Positions 34,790 to 43,700 of a DNA stretch of 64,000 nucleotides are shown here, one piece after another. The notes beneath the pieces were generated by a model, which was given only the letters and a program-made list of their open reading frames with translations, made no database searches and was not told the origin of the DNA. The DNA is from Erysipelothrix rhusiopathiae. GTDB lineage: Bacteria > Bacillota_I > Bacilli_A > Erysipelotrichales > Erysipelotrichaceae. Every line of letters starts with the position of its first letter. The stretch's first letter is position 1. Both the position numbers and the translations under genes were made by a program. The DNA lies in NCBI RefSeq assembly GCF_900637845.1, contig NZ_LR134439.1, forward strand, positions 496,001-560,000, written 5' to 3'.

Positions 34790-35926
34790 ATGATGAATGG
34801 TAAAGTAATTAAAGAAGCTTACACATTCGATGACTTGCTTTTAGTTCCTGCAAAGTCAGAAGTTGTGCCAGCTCAAGTTAAATTACAAACGCGTCTAACG
34901 GATAAAATTACACTGAACATCCCTATTGTTTCAGCTGCAATGGATACTGTTACTGAAGATGCCATGGCAATCATGCTTGCGAAATTGGGCGGTATGGGAT
35001 TTGTACACAAAAACATGCCTGTAGAAGCTCAAGCTGCAATGATTAAAGCCGTTAAAGAAACTGAAGTTGAATCATCATTCGAGGATGCAAACATCGACCC
35101 ACAAGGACGCCTACGTGTAGGTGCTGCAGTTGGCGTTGGCGAATCATCATTAGAGCGTGTTCGTGCACTTGTAGATGCAGGTGTGGATATCGTTGCGGTT
35201 GATAGTGCTCATGGACACTCACAAGGTGTTATTGACACAGTACGTATGATTCGTGCCGAATTCCCAGAATTAGATATTGTTGGTGGTAATATTGTTACTG
35301 CACAGGGAGCAACAGATCTAATCTATGCGGGCGCTAACGTCATTAAAGTTGGTGTTGGTCCTGGATCAATCTGTACAACTCGTGTTGTAGCAGGTGTTGG
35401 GGTTCCCCAATTGACTGCTGTAAACGATGTTTACTCTGTAGCACGCCAATATGGTGTGGGTGTTATTGCCGACGGTGGTATTAAACTATCCGGAGACATT
35501 GCAAAGGCACTTGCAGCCGGTGGAAGTTGTGTTATGCTAGGTGGGTTACTTGCGGGTACTGAAGAAACACCTGGTGAAGTAATGGAAGTATTTGGTAAAA
35601 AGGTTAAAGGTTATGTTGGAATGGGATCATTAAGTGCGATGCAACGTGGTTCAAGTGATCGTTATTTCCAAGGTGGCGTTTCTGAATTGAAGAAGCTTGT
35701 ACCAGAAGGTATTGAAGCGACGGTTCCTTTTAAAGGATCAATTCGTGATGTTATTTATCAAATGCTTGGTGGATTACGTTCTGGAATGGGTTACTGTGGT
35801 TGCGGAACGATTGAAGAAATGCACCAAAAAGCGCAGTTTGTGAAAATCACAGGCGCAGGACTTCGTGAAAGTCACCCTCACGATGTTGACAACGTGAAGG
35901 AGGCACCAAATTATCATGGCAAATAA
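34790..35926 (+). CDS. guaB: IMP dehydrogenase lacking CBS domains
   Basis: The enzyme oxidises IMP to XMP, the first committed step to GMP. Catalytic parts are intact: [14 protein letters not shown], the substrate loop GPGSICTTR with the nucleophile Cys near residue 193, [16 protein letters not shown], and the [18 protein letters not shown] flap. The protein is only 378 residues against about 488. [18 protein letters not shown] is joined to [10 protein letters not shown] by some 20 residues, so both CBS domains, the usual nucleotide-sensing module, are missing. ATG at 34790 suits GGAGG better than 34784. The end overlaps guaA by 11 bp. Confidence 0.95.
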   Translation: MMNGKVIKEAYTFDDLLLVPAKSEVVPAQVKLQTRLTDKITLNIPIVSAAMDTVTEDAMAIMLAKLGGMGFVHKNMPVEAQAAMIKAVKETEVESSFEDANIDPQGRLRVGAAVGVGESSLERVRALVDAGVDIVAVDSAHGHSQGVIDTVRMIRAEFPELDIVGGNIVTAQGATDLIYAGANVIKVGVGPGSICTTRVVAGVGVPQLTAVNDVYSVARQYGVGVIADGGIKLSGDIAKALAAGGSCVMLGGLLAGTEETPGEVMEVFGKKVKGYVGMGSLSAMQRGSSDRYFQGGVSELKKLVPEGIEATVPFKGSIRDVIYQMLGGLRSGMGYCGCGTIEEMHQKAQFVKITGAGLRESHPHDVDNVKEAPNYHGK

Positions 35927-37448
35927 GATTATTGTTTTAGACTTTGGGTCACAGTATAATCAGTTAATTGTTCGTCGTATTCGTGATTTAGGCGTATACA
36001 GTGAATTATTAGATAATGAGATTACAGCTGAAGAAATCCGCGCAGATAAAGATATCGCTGGTATCGTTTTATCCGGTGGACCCAACTCAGTGTATGCAGA
36101 TAATGCATATCACATTGATCAAGAAATTTTTGAACTTGGATTACCAATTTTAGGTGTATGCTATGGTATGCAACTTATGGCGCACCAAAATGGTGGTAAA
36201 GTTGAATCACATTCAAAACGTGAATACGGCTTAGCACCGATTGAAGTAAAACAAGACAACCCAATTACTCAAGGATTACCATCATCATACAATGTTTGGA
36301 TGAGCCATGGCGATCAAGTTAAAGCAGTTCCTGCTGGATTTGATGTATATGCTTCATCAGAAAATACAGACATCGTTATGATGGGTAATGATGAAAAGAA
36401 ACAATATGGAATCCAATTCCATACTGAAGTACGCAATACTGAAAACGGTATTGAAATGTTAGAAAACTTTGTAGTTAACGTATGTAAAGCTGAAACTGGC
36501 TGGGATATGGAACACTTTGTTGAAGAACAAACTGCAATCATCCGTGAAAAAGTAGGTAACGAACATGTTATCTGTGCGCTTTCAGGTGGTGTTGACTCTG
36601 CTGTTGTTGCAGCACTTTTACACCATGCAATCGGCGATCAACTCACATGTATCTTTGTAGACCATGGTCTACTCCGTAAAGGGGAAGCTGACAGTGTAGT
36701 TGAAGTATTCCAAGATCACTTTAAGATGAATTTAATCAAAGTTGATGCACAACGTCGTTTCTTAGACAAACTTGCAGGTGTTGATGATCCTGAGAAAAAA
36801 CGTAAAATTATCGGTAACGAATTTATTTACGTATTCGAAGATGAAACTAAAAAGCTTCGCGATGCGAAATGGTTAGCACAAGGAACTTTATATACTGATG
36901 TTATTGAATCGGGAACAAAGACCGCTCAAACAATTAAATCACACCATAATGTTGGTGGATTACCCGAAGATATGGACTTCAAATTGATTGAGCCACTTGA
37001 TACACTCTTCAAAGATGAAGTGCGTAAATTAGGACTTGTTCTTGGATTACCAGAACATATCGTTCACCGTCAACCATTCCCAGGACCTGGAATCGCAATC
37101 CGTATTCTTGGTGCTGTCGATGAAGAAAAAATTAAAATTGTACAAGAGAGTGATTACATTCTCCGTGAAGAAATTGCGAAAGCCGGTCTTGACCGTGAAA
37201 TCTGGCAATACTTTACAGTACTAACAAACTTAAGAAGTGTGGGTGTCATGGGTGATCAACGTACTTATGATTACACACTTGCAATCCGTGCCGTAACATC
37301 AATTGATGGAATGAGCGCAGACTTTGCACGTATCCCATGGGATATTCTCCAAAAAATCTCAGTTCGTATCGTAAATGAGGTTCAAGGAATTAACCGCATC
37401 GTCTATGATTGTACTTCAAAACCACCAGCAACAATTGAGTGGGAATAG
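35916..37448 (+). CDS. guaA: GMP synthase (glutamine-hydrolysing)
   Basis: The 510-residue enzyme converts XMP to GMP. The N-terminal class I amidotransferase has GVCYGMQL (nucleophile Cys near residue 79) and the His-Glu pair in QFHTEV. The ATP pyrophosphatase domain has SGGVDS near residue 225. The C-terminal dimerisation domain ends in [15 protein letters not shown]. The last codons and the following terminator region are duplicated 5.9 kb downstream, marking this 3' end as an integration site for mobile DNA. Translation overlaps guaB. Confidence 0.97.
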   Translation: MANKIIVLDFGSQYNQLIVRRIRDLGVYSELLDNEITAEEIRADKDIAGIVLSGGPNSVYADNAYHIDQEIFELGLPILGVCYGMQLMAHQNGGKVESHSKREYGLAPIEVKQDNPITQGLPSSYNVWMSHGDQVKAVPAGFDVYASSENTDIVMMGNDEKKQYGIQFHTEVRNTENGIEMLENFVVNVCKAETGWDMEHFVEEQTAIIREKVGNEHVICALSGGVDSAVVAALLHHAIGDQLTCIFVDHGLLRKGEADSVVEVFQDHFKMNLIKVDAQRRFLDKLAGVDDPEKKRKIIGNEFIYVFEDETKKLRDAKWLAQGTLYTDVIESGTKTAQTIKSHHNVGGLPEDMDFKLIEPLDTLFKDEVRKLGLVLGLPEHIVHRQPFPGPGIAIRILGAVDEEKIKIVQESDYILREEIAKAGLDREIWQYFTVLTNLRSVGVMGDQRTYDYTLAIRAVTSIDGMSADFARIPWDILQKISVRIVNEVQGINRIVYDCTSKPPATIEWE

Positions 37449-37480
37449 TACTTTAGATATTTGTAAATTAAAAAGTCCAC
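37437..37480 (+). repeat. attL-like repeat at the guaA 3' end
   Basis: The 44 bp from the last guaA codons (GAGTGGGAATAG) through TTTAGATATTTGTAAATT to GTCCAC recur at 43369-43412 with two mismatches. This is the left boundary of the inserted DNA. The hairpin that follows is interrupted by the IS3-type element. Confidence 0.88.
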
Positions 37481-37575
37481 AATTTAGTGGAGTAGTAAAC
37501 TAAAAGTAGACAAGTAAAAAGACTTGTCTACTTTTTTTGTGTAATAATAAAATCAGAGATAAAACGGAGGTATTA

Positions 37576-37950
37576 ATGATGGGAAGACCTAAAGGTGGAT
37601 TAAATAATAAATGGACTTAGGAGGATCGTATTAAAGTCGTTGCACGTCATGTTGATGAACATATAAGTGCTGCGAAACTATCACAAGAAACAGGAATACC
37701 TAAAGGAACGATTAATGGATGGATTGATCGATTCATGCGCGATGGTAAAGAGGGTTTAAAAAACAAGAAAAAGACAGGAAATCATTTTTCTGCGCTTCAT
37801 ACGAGTAAATCATTAACTGAGATCGAACGACTTCAACTCGAAATTCTAAAACGAGATATTGAGATTGCACGATTAAAAAAAGGGTACCAGGTGAAAGGAG
37901 TTGGTGTAAACAAGGAGTACGTTACTTTAAAAGACAAGAATTCCAAATAG
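37576..37950 (+). pseudogene. IS3 orfA (HTH protein) with premature stop
   Basis: The frame starts MMGRPKGGLNNKWT and then meets TAG at 37618-37620, after which it continues in the same frame. What follows is a helix-turn-helix (VVARHVDEHISAAKLSQETGIPKGTINGWI) and a leucine-zipper-like stretch (EIERLQLEILKRDIEIARLKK). A single base change would restore it. AACGGAGG precedes the start. Nonfunctional unless the stop is read through. Confidence 0.85.
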
Positions 37951-38811
37951 CACATGACTTATCTTTTAAACATCCGATTACGTTCATTCTTAGATTTATG
38001 AATTTGAACCGATCTGGTTATTACAAGTGGTTAAAGCATAAGGATGATCTCAATATTTATGAACACAAAAAGAGCGATTCTTAGCTTTGTGATTAAAGAC
38101 TGGCATCGCCGTTTTCCAAGTTATGGTTATCATGATATCGCTGCAGTCATGAGAAAGCAAAGTGATTTAGGGATTGAATTTTCCGATAATTTAATCCACA
38201 AGTGTTGCAAGTTTTTAAATATTAAATCAAAAGTTAAACACTATTCCTATAAAAAACCTGGAACGCAAAGTCGAATTTATCCTAATATTATAAAGAATCA
38301 ATGGAAGGCAACCAAACATTTAGAAATTATTGTTTCAGATATAACACATATTCGAAACAAAGGGATTAATTATGAATGGACCTTAATGGTTGATATCTTC
38401 AACAATGAAATTATAAGTTCTGCATTATCGCGTACAACTGGTGATCCTAAGCCTTACTACAAGTGTCTCGAGGATCTCCTTGCGCTACTTAAGAATAATA
38501 AAAAAACAGCTCCCACGATTCTTCACACGGATCAAGGAGCTGTCTACCACTCTAAAGCTTTCGCTAAAGCGCATGAAAATTATAACATAATTAGATCTAT
38601 GTCGCGAGCTGGAACACCTACAGATAATCCAATTATCGAATCATTAAATGGATGGATTAAAGCAGAAATGGCGTGTGATTATCAATACTGGTCCGTAGAT
38701 AACTTTGAAAATTTTATCGAAGAATATGTACATTATTATAATTTTGAAAGACCTGCTTACTGTTTAAATTACAAAACCCCTATCCAATATAAAATGGATA
38801 AGGGTTTCTAG
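37880..38811 (+). pseudogene. IS3 orfB transposase (DDE) broken by a frameshift
   Basis: The first part, read in -1 frame from the slippery site, runs ...GVRYFKRQEFQIAHDLSFKHP to YYKWLKHKDDLNIYEHKK. It is interrupted near 38075-38090, where the frame must shift to continue as AILSFVIKDWHRRFPSYGYHDIA. The catalytic triad is present downstream: Asp in IVSDITHIRN, Asp in LHTDQGAVYHS and Glu in NPIIESLNGW. Because the HTH-to-catalytic link is broken, transposition in cis is unlikely. Confidence 0.85.
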
Positions 38812-38849
38812 TCTTTTATTAATGTCTACTTTTGTTTGACAACTCCAGA

Positions 38850-39400
38850 ACAAAAAAACTCTATAAATGGACAAAGAGTGAGTGGTATAATAAACCGAGA
38901 ATTCGAAAAGAGGATTACGTATACGATGGAAGATTGGTACTTCTGATAGAATCAAGTAAATATGATTCGGAGTTAAAGTATAGACTTTGGGAAAAAGATA
39001 AAATTCAATCTTAGATCAAATAATGGAAATCATCATCGCGATGTATGAAATCAGTGAAGAAGAACGGAAAATTAGATTAGAACGAGAAGAAAATGAAAGA
39101 AAAGAAAATCTAAGAAGAAATGCAGAAGAAATATACTATGATTTATACAATAAAGAGTTAAACAAGACTAAAGAATTAATCAAGGAAGCATAAGACTTTT
39201 TCTTAGCAAAGAAGGTTTTTGAGTATATTGAATATAAAAAAGAAAATGACTCGGGTACAAATAATGGTTGGGTGGACGGGGCTTCACAGATAGCTCACTG
39301 GATTGCGACAGGAAAACCGGAAGTAAATAACTTACTCGGTAATAAGGAAACTGGTACTGATATTTTAGAAATTAGAGAAAAATATCAAAATAGAAGATAA
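38850..39400 (+). pseudogene. Decayed gene of unknown function (C-terminal remnant)
   Basis: Two readable parts lie in different frames. The first is 38850-39014 (KWTKSEWYNKPRIRKEDYVYDG, then VLLIESSKYDSELKYRLWEKDK), stopped by TAG. The second is 39023-39400 (MEIIIAMYEISEEERKIRLEREE...), with an internal TAA at 39191-39193 before DFFLAKKVFEYIEYKKEND and a tail ending KYQNRR. The parts read as one original protein with a charged coiled coil. The beginning was probably lost to the IS element. I do not recognise the family. Confidence 0.6.
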
Positions 39401-39431
39401 TAAATGAATTACATACGCACAGGAGGTCAAT

Positions 39432-39995
39432 ATGAGTTATGTAGATTTTAGAAAATCATCAAATCATAAAAAAGAGAATGAAGCAGAAATAGAGGAAGAT
39501 AAAAAATTACTCATGAATAATTTGATGACGAACACATCCATACAAAAAGAAGAAATTATAAATCGATTATATGAGGTTGCTGACATAGGATCATTGAATA
39601 TTGAAAAACACTTAGCTTTAATTCTAGATGAAGCAGAGCTGTTATATGCATATGGATTTTATTTAGGATGTATATCAATTGTAGGGCTTGTTTCAGAGGA
39701 GTTTTGTAAAAAGCTCATCAAAATTAATAATATTTCAAGAGAGAATGTAAACAATGAAAAAACTAGAATAACTAGACTTAAAACTAGTAAGGTTATAACA
39801 GTTGATGTGGCAGGAAAGCTCGATTTCATAAGAATAGCAAGAAATAATTGTATTCATTATAGCGATAAATTCAAACAAATGAATGAAGTAGATATTAAGC
39901 AGACAGCATTAAAAAACTTAAATTCATTTAAAGAAATAATTAGAAATTTTTATGAACAAGCTGATCCATTATTTTCATACGTAACATTAAAATAA
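39432..39995 (+). CDS. HEPN-motif protein (DUF4145-like)
   Basis: The 187-residue, all-helical protein contains ARNNCIHYSDKF with R137-N-N-C-I-H142, the Rx4H motif of HEPN domains, which in many defence and toxin proteins is an RNase site. The preceding helix EAELLYAYGFYLGCISIVGLVSEEFCKKLI resembles DUF4145-type HEPN proteins. AGGAGG stands before the ATG. The downstream 90-residue frame is in phase with only the TAA between, so it may once have been longer. No antitoxin-like MNT gene is adjacent. RNase activity is inferred from the motif only. Confidence 0.65.
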   Translation: MSYVDFRKSSNHKKENEAEIEEDKKLLMNNLMTNTSIQKEEIINRLYEVADIGSLNIEKHLALILDEAELLYAYGFYLGCISIVGLVSEEFCKKLIKINNISRENVNNEKTRITRLKTSKVITVDVAGKLDFIRIARNNCIHYSDKFKQMNEVDIKQTALKNLNSFKEIIRNFYEQADPLFSYVTLK

Positions 39996-40031
39996 AATAA
40001 AGATGAAATTGAAAGAGTTTTAAGAAACTCA

Positions 40032-40304
40032 ATGCTAAAAAATGAAGATATTGACTTTACAATATCTGGAAGTAAATTCTTGCTAAGAAAACGAATTTTC
40101 AAAATTTTAGAAATAGATATAGATGATAGTTACAAAGAGGTAACTTTATTAGATATTGAAGTAGGTATTCCATGTATCGTTGATCTGACATATTCTCAGG
40201 CCGAATATATTAAGGAAACTAAATTAATGAATCAACAATATATCATAGCGTCGTACATTTCAATAATTGGTGATAGTGGTTTATCCGGAGAATGGCAACT
40301 GTGA
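40032..40304 (+). CDS. Hypothetical protein, in frame with the HEPN gene
   Basis: Ninety residues of beta-rich character (FTISGSKFLLRKRIFKILEIDIDD, then VGIPCIVDLTYSQAEYI). There is no ribosome binding site before the ATG. The frame is open right back to the HEPN stop codon at 39993-39995, with which it is in phase. It may be the second half of one ancestral protein now split by a nonsense codon, or be made by readthrough or reinitiation. Family unknown. Confidence 0.45.
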   Translation: MLKNEDIDFTISGSKFLLRKRIFKILEIDIDDSYKEVTLLDIEVGIPCIVDLTYSQAEYIKETKLMNQQYIIASYISIIGDSGLSGEWQL

Positions 40305-40485
40305 AAGATTAACGAGCTAATATTTTAATGAATGTTCTTACTTTGAAAATGACAGTATAAACAAATGTTTTAAACTTATAAATACAAAGATGGAATAATA
40401 TATGAATTTTAAAATATATTTTAGACCCCAGATATTTAGAATCTTGAGTTTTTCTTAAAAGTGAAATGTCTGGTATTCTGTTTAA

Positions 40486-40507
40486 TGATGTCAAAGTGAT
40501 GTCAAAA
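40486..40507 (+). repeat. Arm-type repeat of the left unit
   Basis: TGATGTCAAAG directly followed by TGATGTCAAAA, a tandem of the TGATGTCAAA unit, lying 121 bp before the core at 40607. The same arrangement occurs at 43248. Confidence 0.75.
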
Positions 40508-40603
40508 TTTTTTCGAAATCAGATAATAGAGATAATGTCGAGAAAAACAGAGTGATAATAGCCTTTAAATAGGCCCTTAGATAAACTGTACTAAGATTCT
40601 GTT

Positions 40604-40617
40604 GCAGAGTGGGAGTA
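40604..40617 (+). repeat. Internal att core copy
   Basis: GCAGAGTGGGAGTA is identical to the sequence at the right junction (43366-43379) and matches the guaA-end core GAGTGGGAATA with one difference. It marks the junction between two tandem insertions. Confidence 0.75.
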
Positions 40618-40854
40618 AGTATAAATTGAAATATATAGTAAATCAAGGGTTTTTAGAACTACATTGTAGGTATTAAAAAGTATAAGAAGTATAATGTGGG
40701 ATAAAGTGTCCCTTGATTATCCCAATTCAGAGAGCAGCACTTAACCGCGGTGCTCTTTTTTATAGAAATACTATTCTGAAAAAATAGGCAATCAATGACG
40801 AGTTGCTTTAATTAATGAAAACACATACAATGTAAAATATAAAGGAGGTAAGAA

Positions 40855-42549
40855 ATGCTAACAAAGTATGAACAATATTATAACAAAATCTCAGATCTTG
40901 TTGAAAAAATTCAAATGGAAGAAGACTATTTAAATAAGTCTATGGCTTTCAATCACTGGTTCTTACAATCTATGTATGATTTTACAGATCAAGAAATCGC
41001 GGAATCAATAGTTGATGGAGGTGGAGATAATGGCATAGATTCAATAATCTGTGATGAAGAAAACAAAAGTTTAACTGTGTTTCAATTTAAGTTTCCTAAT
41101 AATCCGGATCAACTCGATAAAGAAATTAGTCTCTCTGATATTCTGAAAACCTTGAGTGGGTTTGATATTCTTAGAGGGAAACTGGAGATGGATAATTCTA
41201 ATAATAAATTTAAAGAGTTTAAAGATCGCCTAAAGGGTGTTTTTATTGAAAAATTTAAAATTGTATTTGTTTCTTTTAATAATGGTGTGGTAAATAATAA
41301 AGAACAAGTAGAGTCTTACAAAGAAAGCTTCATAAGAGAGACTGGGTCTTCAATGGAAATTGAGTATATAGATAAATTGACAATTTCAAATTTATTTGAA
41401 AAAAAGACAAGAACAACCTCAGTAAAGGCAGATGTACCATATAAAATAGCGCAGCAAGCATACAGCACAGGAGTTATTAACTCGTTTGTAGGAGTGCTCG
41501 ATGCTATAAAACTAATTGAGTCTATTGAGGATAAAATGTTAACTATTTTTGATGAAAATATTCGATTGTTGGAAAACAATAGTTCTGTTAATGATCAAAT
41601 TAGAGAAACAGCATCTGATGAAAATTTTTCGGATATGTTTTATTTTTATAACAATGGTATTGTTTTTATTTGTGATCACGCGGTAAATAGTCCAAACTCC
41701 TTAACTTTGAGTCTTGAAGGAGCTTCTATAGTAAATGGATGTCAAACGGTGAACTCATTATATCAAGTTTATAAGGAAGGGAAACTTCACGAAAATGTTT
41801 CACTACTATTTAGAGTAATTGTAATTGCTGATTACGATGAAAGATCAAGAATTACTAGTTATTTGAATTCTCAAAATTCAATTAAGGGTAGCTACTTTAT
41901 TGCGAATCACTCAATTATAAGAGACTTGCAAGATGACTTGAAACCGTTGGGATACTACTTAGAAAGACAAAAAAACGAGCGGAATTATAAGGTAGCCTTC
42001 GGCGAAACGATTGACTCAATGTTGAAACAAATAAAACTAGAAGATATGATTCAATACTATTCAGGCTATTGGATCGACAGCTTAGCTTCATTATCAAAAA
42101 GAGGAAAAGGAGCGTTATTTGAGACTGATAACATAAATGAGATATTAAGTAATATTACTGCGGATAGAGTAATTGAGTCATTTGATATGTACAGTGAAAT
42201 AGCACTTGTTATAACTAAGTATAGAAAAATGAGACGAAACGAATTAAATGAGGAGTTTAGTGAGTATTTAAACATTGAACAAGAGAACCTTATAGTATCA
42301 ATTAATGAATATTTATTTATGAATACAGCTGATATTTTACTCTTAAATGTATGTAAATCATTAAAGGAATCGTTAGACACAAGGGGAAAAGAATATTCTA
42401 CGGCTGAGCTAATTAGAAATGCTATTTATTTATCACGAGATGTTATTAAACCGCATTTAACTATAGATTCACCAGCGACATTAACTAAAAAGAGTGATAT
42501 TTTTGAAGAAGCACGATCAAAAACTAGAGAATGGGTAATGTTGCAATAA
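40855..42549 (+). CDS. AIPR-family abortive-infection protein
   Basis: The 564-residue protein matches the AIPR (abortive infection phage resistance) family. Near residues 57-81 it has GGGDNGIDSIICDE and VFQFKF, the D...QxK layout of a restriction-endonuclease-fold nuclease. Near residues 263-300 it has FYFYNNGIVFICD and GASIVNGCQTVNSLYQ, the most conserved AIPR block. AIPR proteins are known or proposed to stop phage growth by killing or arresting the host. AAAGGAGG precedes the ATG. The 104-residue repeat gene follows after 37 bp and is a candidate partner. The phage signal is unknown. Confidence 0.87.
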   Translation: MLTKYEQYYNKISDLVEKIQMEEDYLNKSMAFNHWFLQSMYDFTDQEIAESIVDGGGDNGIDSIICDEENKSLTVFQFKFPNNPDQLDKEISLSDILKTLSGFDILRGKLEMDNSNNKFKEFKDRLKGVFIEKFKIVFVSFNNGVVNNKEQVESYKESFIRETGSSMEIEYIDKLTISNLFEKKTRTTSVKADVPYKIAQQAYSTGVINSFVGVLDAIKLIESIEDKMLTIFDENIRLLENNSSVNDQIRETASDENFSDMFYFYNNGIVFICDHAVNSPNSLTLSLEGASIVNGCQTVNSLYQVYKEGKLHENVSLLFRVIVIADYDERSRITSYLNSQNSIKGSYFIANHSIIRDLQDDLKPLGYYLERQKNERNYKVAFGETIDSMLKQIKLEDMIQYYSGYWIDSLASLSKRGKGALFETDNINEILSNITADRVIESFDMYSEIALVITKYRKMRRNELNEEFSEYLNIEQENLIVSINEYLFMNTADILLLNVCKSLKESLDTRGKEYSTAELIRNAIYLSRDVIKPHLTIDSPATLTKKSDIFEEARSKTREWVMLQ

Positions 42550-42586
42550 ATATAAAGTATTAATAGATCTTAAAAGAAAGCAGAAG

Positions 42587-42901
42587 ATGCCAATCATGAT
42601 AGAAAATCAAAGAGCAGTTATTGCATTTATTGTGTACAAATTAGTTAGAGGAATAAATCATTCCAGCGTGTATAGTTTTACACTTTCCGATCATATAAAT
42701 GTATCAGGTAAAATAAGCGAAGCAAGAATCAATGTTTATGATAATAGTAGAGGGTGTCACATTAGTGGAAGCTCTTCATCGGAAAACAAATATAGTTTAT
42801 ATGATTTTGGAAGTGGATATCATTTTAGTGGGGATGTAAGAAATAATTTGATTAGTTTATATGATTATGAAACTAATGAGCATTATAATTATTCAATATA
42901 A
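42587..42901 (+). CDS. Short beta-repeat protein next to AIPR
   Basis: The 104-residue protein ends in a run of three to four similar units of about 20 residues: INVYDNSRGCHISGSS, YSLYDFGSGYHFSGD and ISLYDYETNEHYNYS. This LYDY...HxSG pattern suggests a small beta-solenoid. The N-terminal 35 residues (MIENQRAVIAFIVYKLVRG) may form a helix. The start could also be the ATG at 42596; no strong ribosome binding site is present. Its position suggests co-transcription with AIPR. No known function. Confidence 0.55.
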   Translation: MPIMIENQRAVIAFIVYKLVRGINHSSVYSFTLSDHINVSGKISEARINVYDNSRGCHISGSSSSENKYSLYDFGSGYHFSGDVRNNLISLYDYETNEHYNYSI

Positions 42902-43247
42902 TGAAAGCCTATTGAGGGTTATGCAAAAACATGTTTTAAGACATATGGTCAGGCTATAACATTTTTAAGAAATTCAATAAGTGGAATTCAATCATTGAGT
43001 ATTGATTATGATTTGAATCAGGTTAAAATTTCCTAAGATTTATTAGTATTTAGGAAGCAAAACAATAATAGTGTAAACATATTAATGTCCATTCCATTCA
43101 TAGATAAGGGATCGTTTCTATAGAAAAAAACTTTATGGACAAATAGAAGGAATAAGAAATCATAGTGATGGATAGTCTTTGAAATTTATCGTTAATGGTA
43201 AGGTATTGAAGGATGATATATCTCTATCAATTTTGATTATAGCGAAT

Positions 43248-43269
43248 TGATGTCAAATTGATATCAAAA
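43248..43269 (+). repeat. Arm-type repeat of the right unit
   Basis: TGATGTCAAATTGATATCAAAA, a near copy of 40486-40507 and also exactly 121 bp before its core (43369). Confidence 0.75.
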
Positions 43270-43368
43270 AGTCTACAAAAACTGATAATGAGGAGAATAT
43301 GGATAAAAGTAGAATCAAATGTGCCTGTAATCCCTATTATAGATAAATTTTATTAAATTTGTGTAGCA

Positions 43369-43412
43369 GAGTGGGAGTAGTACTTTAGATATTTGCAAAT
43401 TAAAAAGTCCAC
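43369..43412 (+). repeat. attR-like repeat
   Basis: Copy of the guaA 3'-end repeat with two differences in 44 bp. It is followed by the complete terminator hairpin that presumably belonged to guaA before the insertion. Confidence 0.88.
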
Positions 43413-43442
43413 TAAATTGTGGACTTTTTAATTTGTTTTTTT
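43401..43442 (+). terminator. Displaced guaA terminator
   Basis: AAAAAGTCCAC and GTGGACTTTTT form an 11-bp stem around TAAATT, with T-rich sequence behind. The left copy near 37470 has the loop as AATTTA, the reverse complement, and is cut by the IS element. Confidence 0.85.
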
Positions 43443-43700
43443 TAGAATGAAAATCAATCATTTGAGGGGCTTTAGTGAACGATAATTAATAAAGTATACT
43501 TCATAAATTATCTTGTTTTCTAGATTAGTAGGTAAACAATAATTTCCGAAATTTCATGTTAACATTTCTGAAAACTTTTACTAACATTTTTAATGCTATA
43601 ATAAGAGAAATAAGTAGTAATTTAAAATATAAAAGGTTTTAAAGAATGTAGTTCGTATTCCGAGAATTGATTGATTTGTTAAAAAGAAAAGAGGGTACAA

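Larger units (their letters stand above)
37488..38847 (+). mobile_element. IS3-family insertion sequence (IS150-like), defective
   Basis: The element is about 1360 bp. Its imperfect terminal inverted repeats read TGGAGTAGTAAACTAAAAG at the left and, inverted, TGGAGTTGTCAAACAAAAG at the right, both followed by TAGACA. It holds overlapping orfA and orfB with an A-rich slippery site (A7G at 37875-37882) typical of programmed -1 frameshifting. Both ORFs are damaged. No short direct target duplication is visible, and its left end interrupts the guaA terminator hairpin, so one flank has probably been rearranged. Confidence 0.85.
40305..40854. other. Gene-free stretch holding the internal att junction
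   Basis: No convincing gene. It contains the arm-type repeat (40486-40507), the internal core GCAGAGTGGGAGTA (40604-40617) and a hairpin AGAGCA/TGCTCT followed by T (40732-40760) that can act as terminator. A 61-residue minus-strand reading over 40309-40494 has no family match and is not called. Confidence 0.7.
37437..43412. mobile_element. Remnant integrative island(s) in the guaA 3' end
   Basis: The 5.9-kb segment between the guaA repeat and its right copy is AT-rich and full of broken genes. A third core copy at 40604-40617 splits it into two units. The left unit has an IS3-type element, a decayed gene and a HEPN-motif gene. The right unit has an AIPR gene and a repeat protein. Both right ends share an arm-type repeat at the same distance from the core. 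No integrase remains. guaA 3' ends are known insertion targets for tyrosine-integrase islands in many bacteria. Confidence 0.8.
42902..43700. other. Decayed region and right junction of the island
   Basis: No intact gene is seen. 42902-43247 has short reading pieces with many stops, likely gene remains. The second arm-type repeat (43248-43269), the attR copy (43369-43412) and the original guaA terminator follow. 43440-43700 is very AT-rich and holds the likely promoter region of the broken GNAT gene. Confidence 0.65.

Noticed and set aside
40309-40494. 61-residue minus-strand ORF next to the internal att core
   Set aside because: It overlaps the arm-type repeat, has no ribosome binding site and no recognisable domain; more likely chance in AT-rich DNA.
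41316-42380. Several 60-104 residue minus-strand ORFs inside the AIPR gene
   Set aside because: All are antisense to an intact conserved gene and lack start signals.
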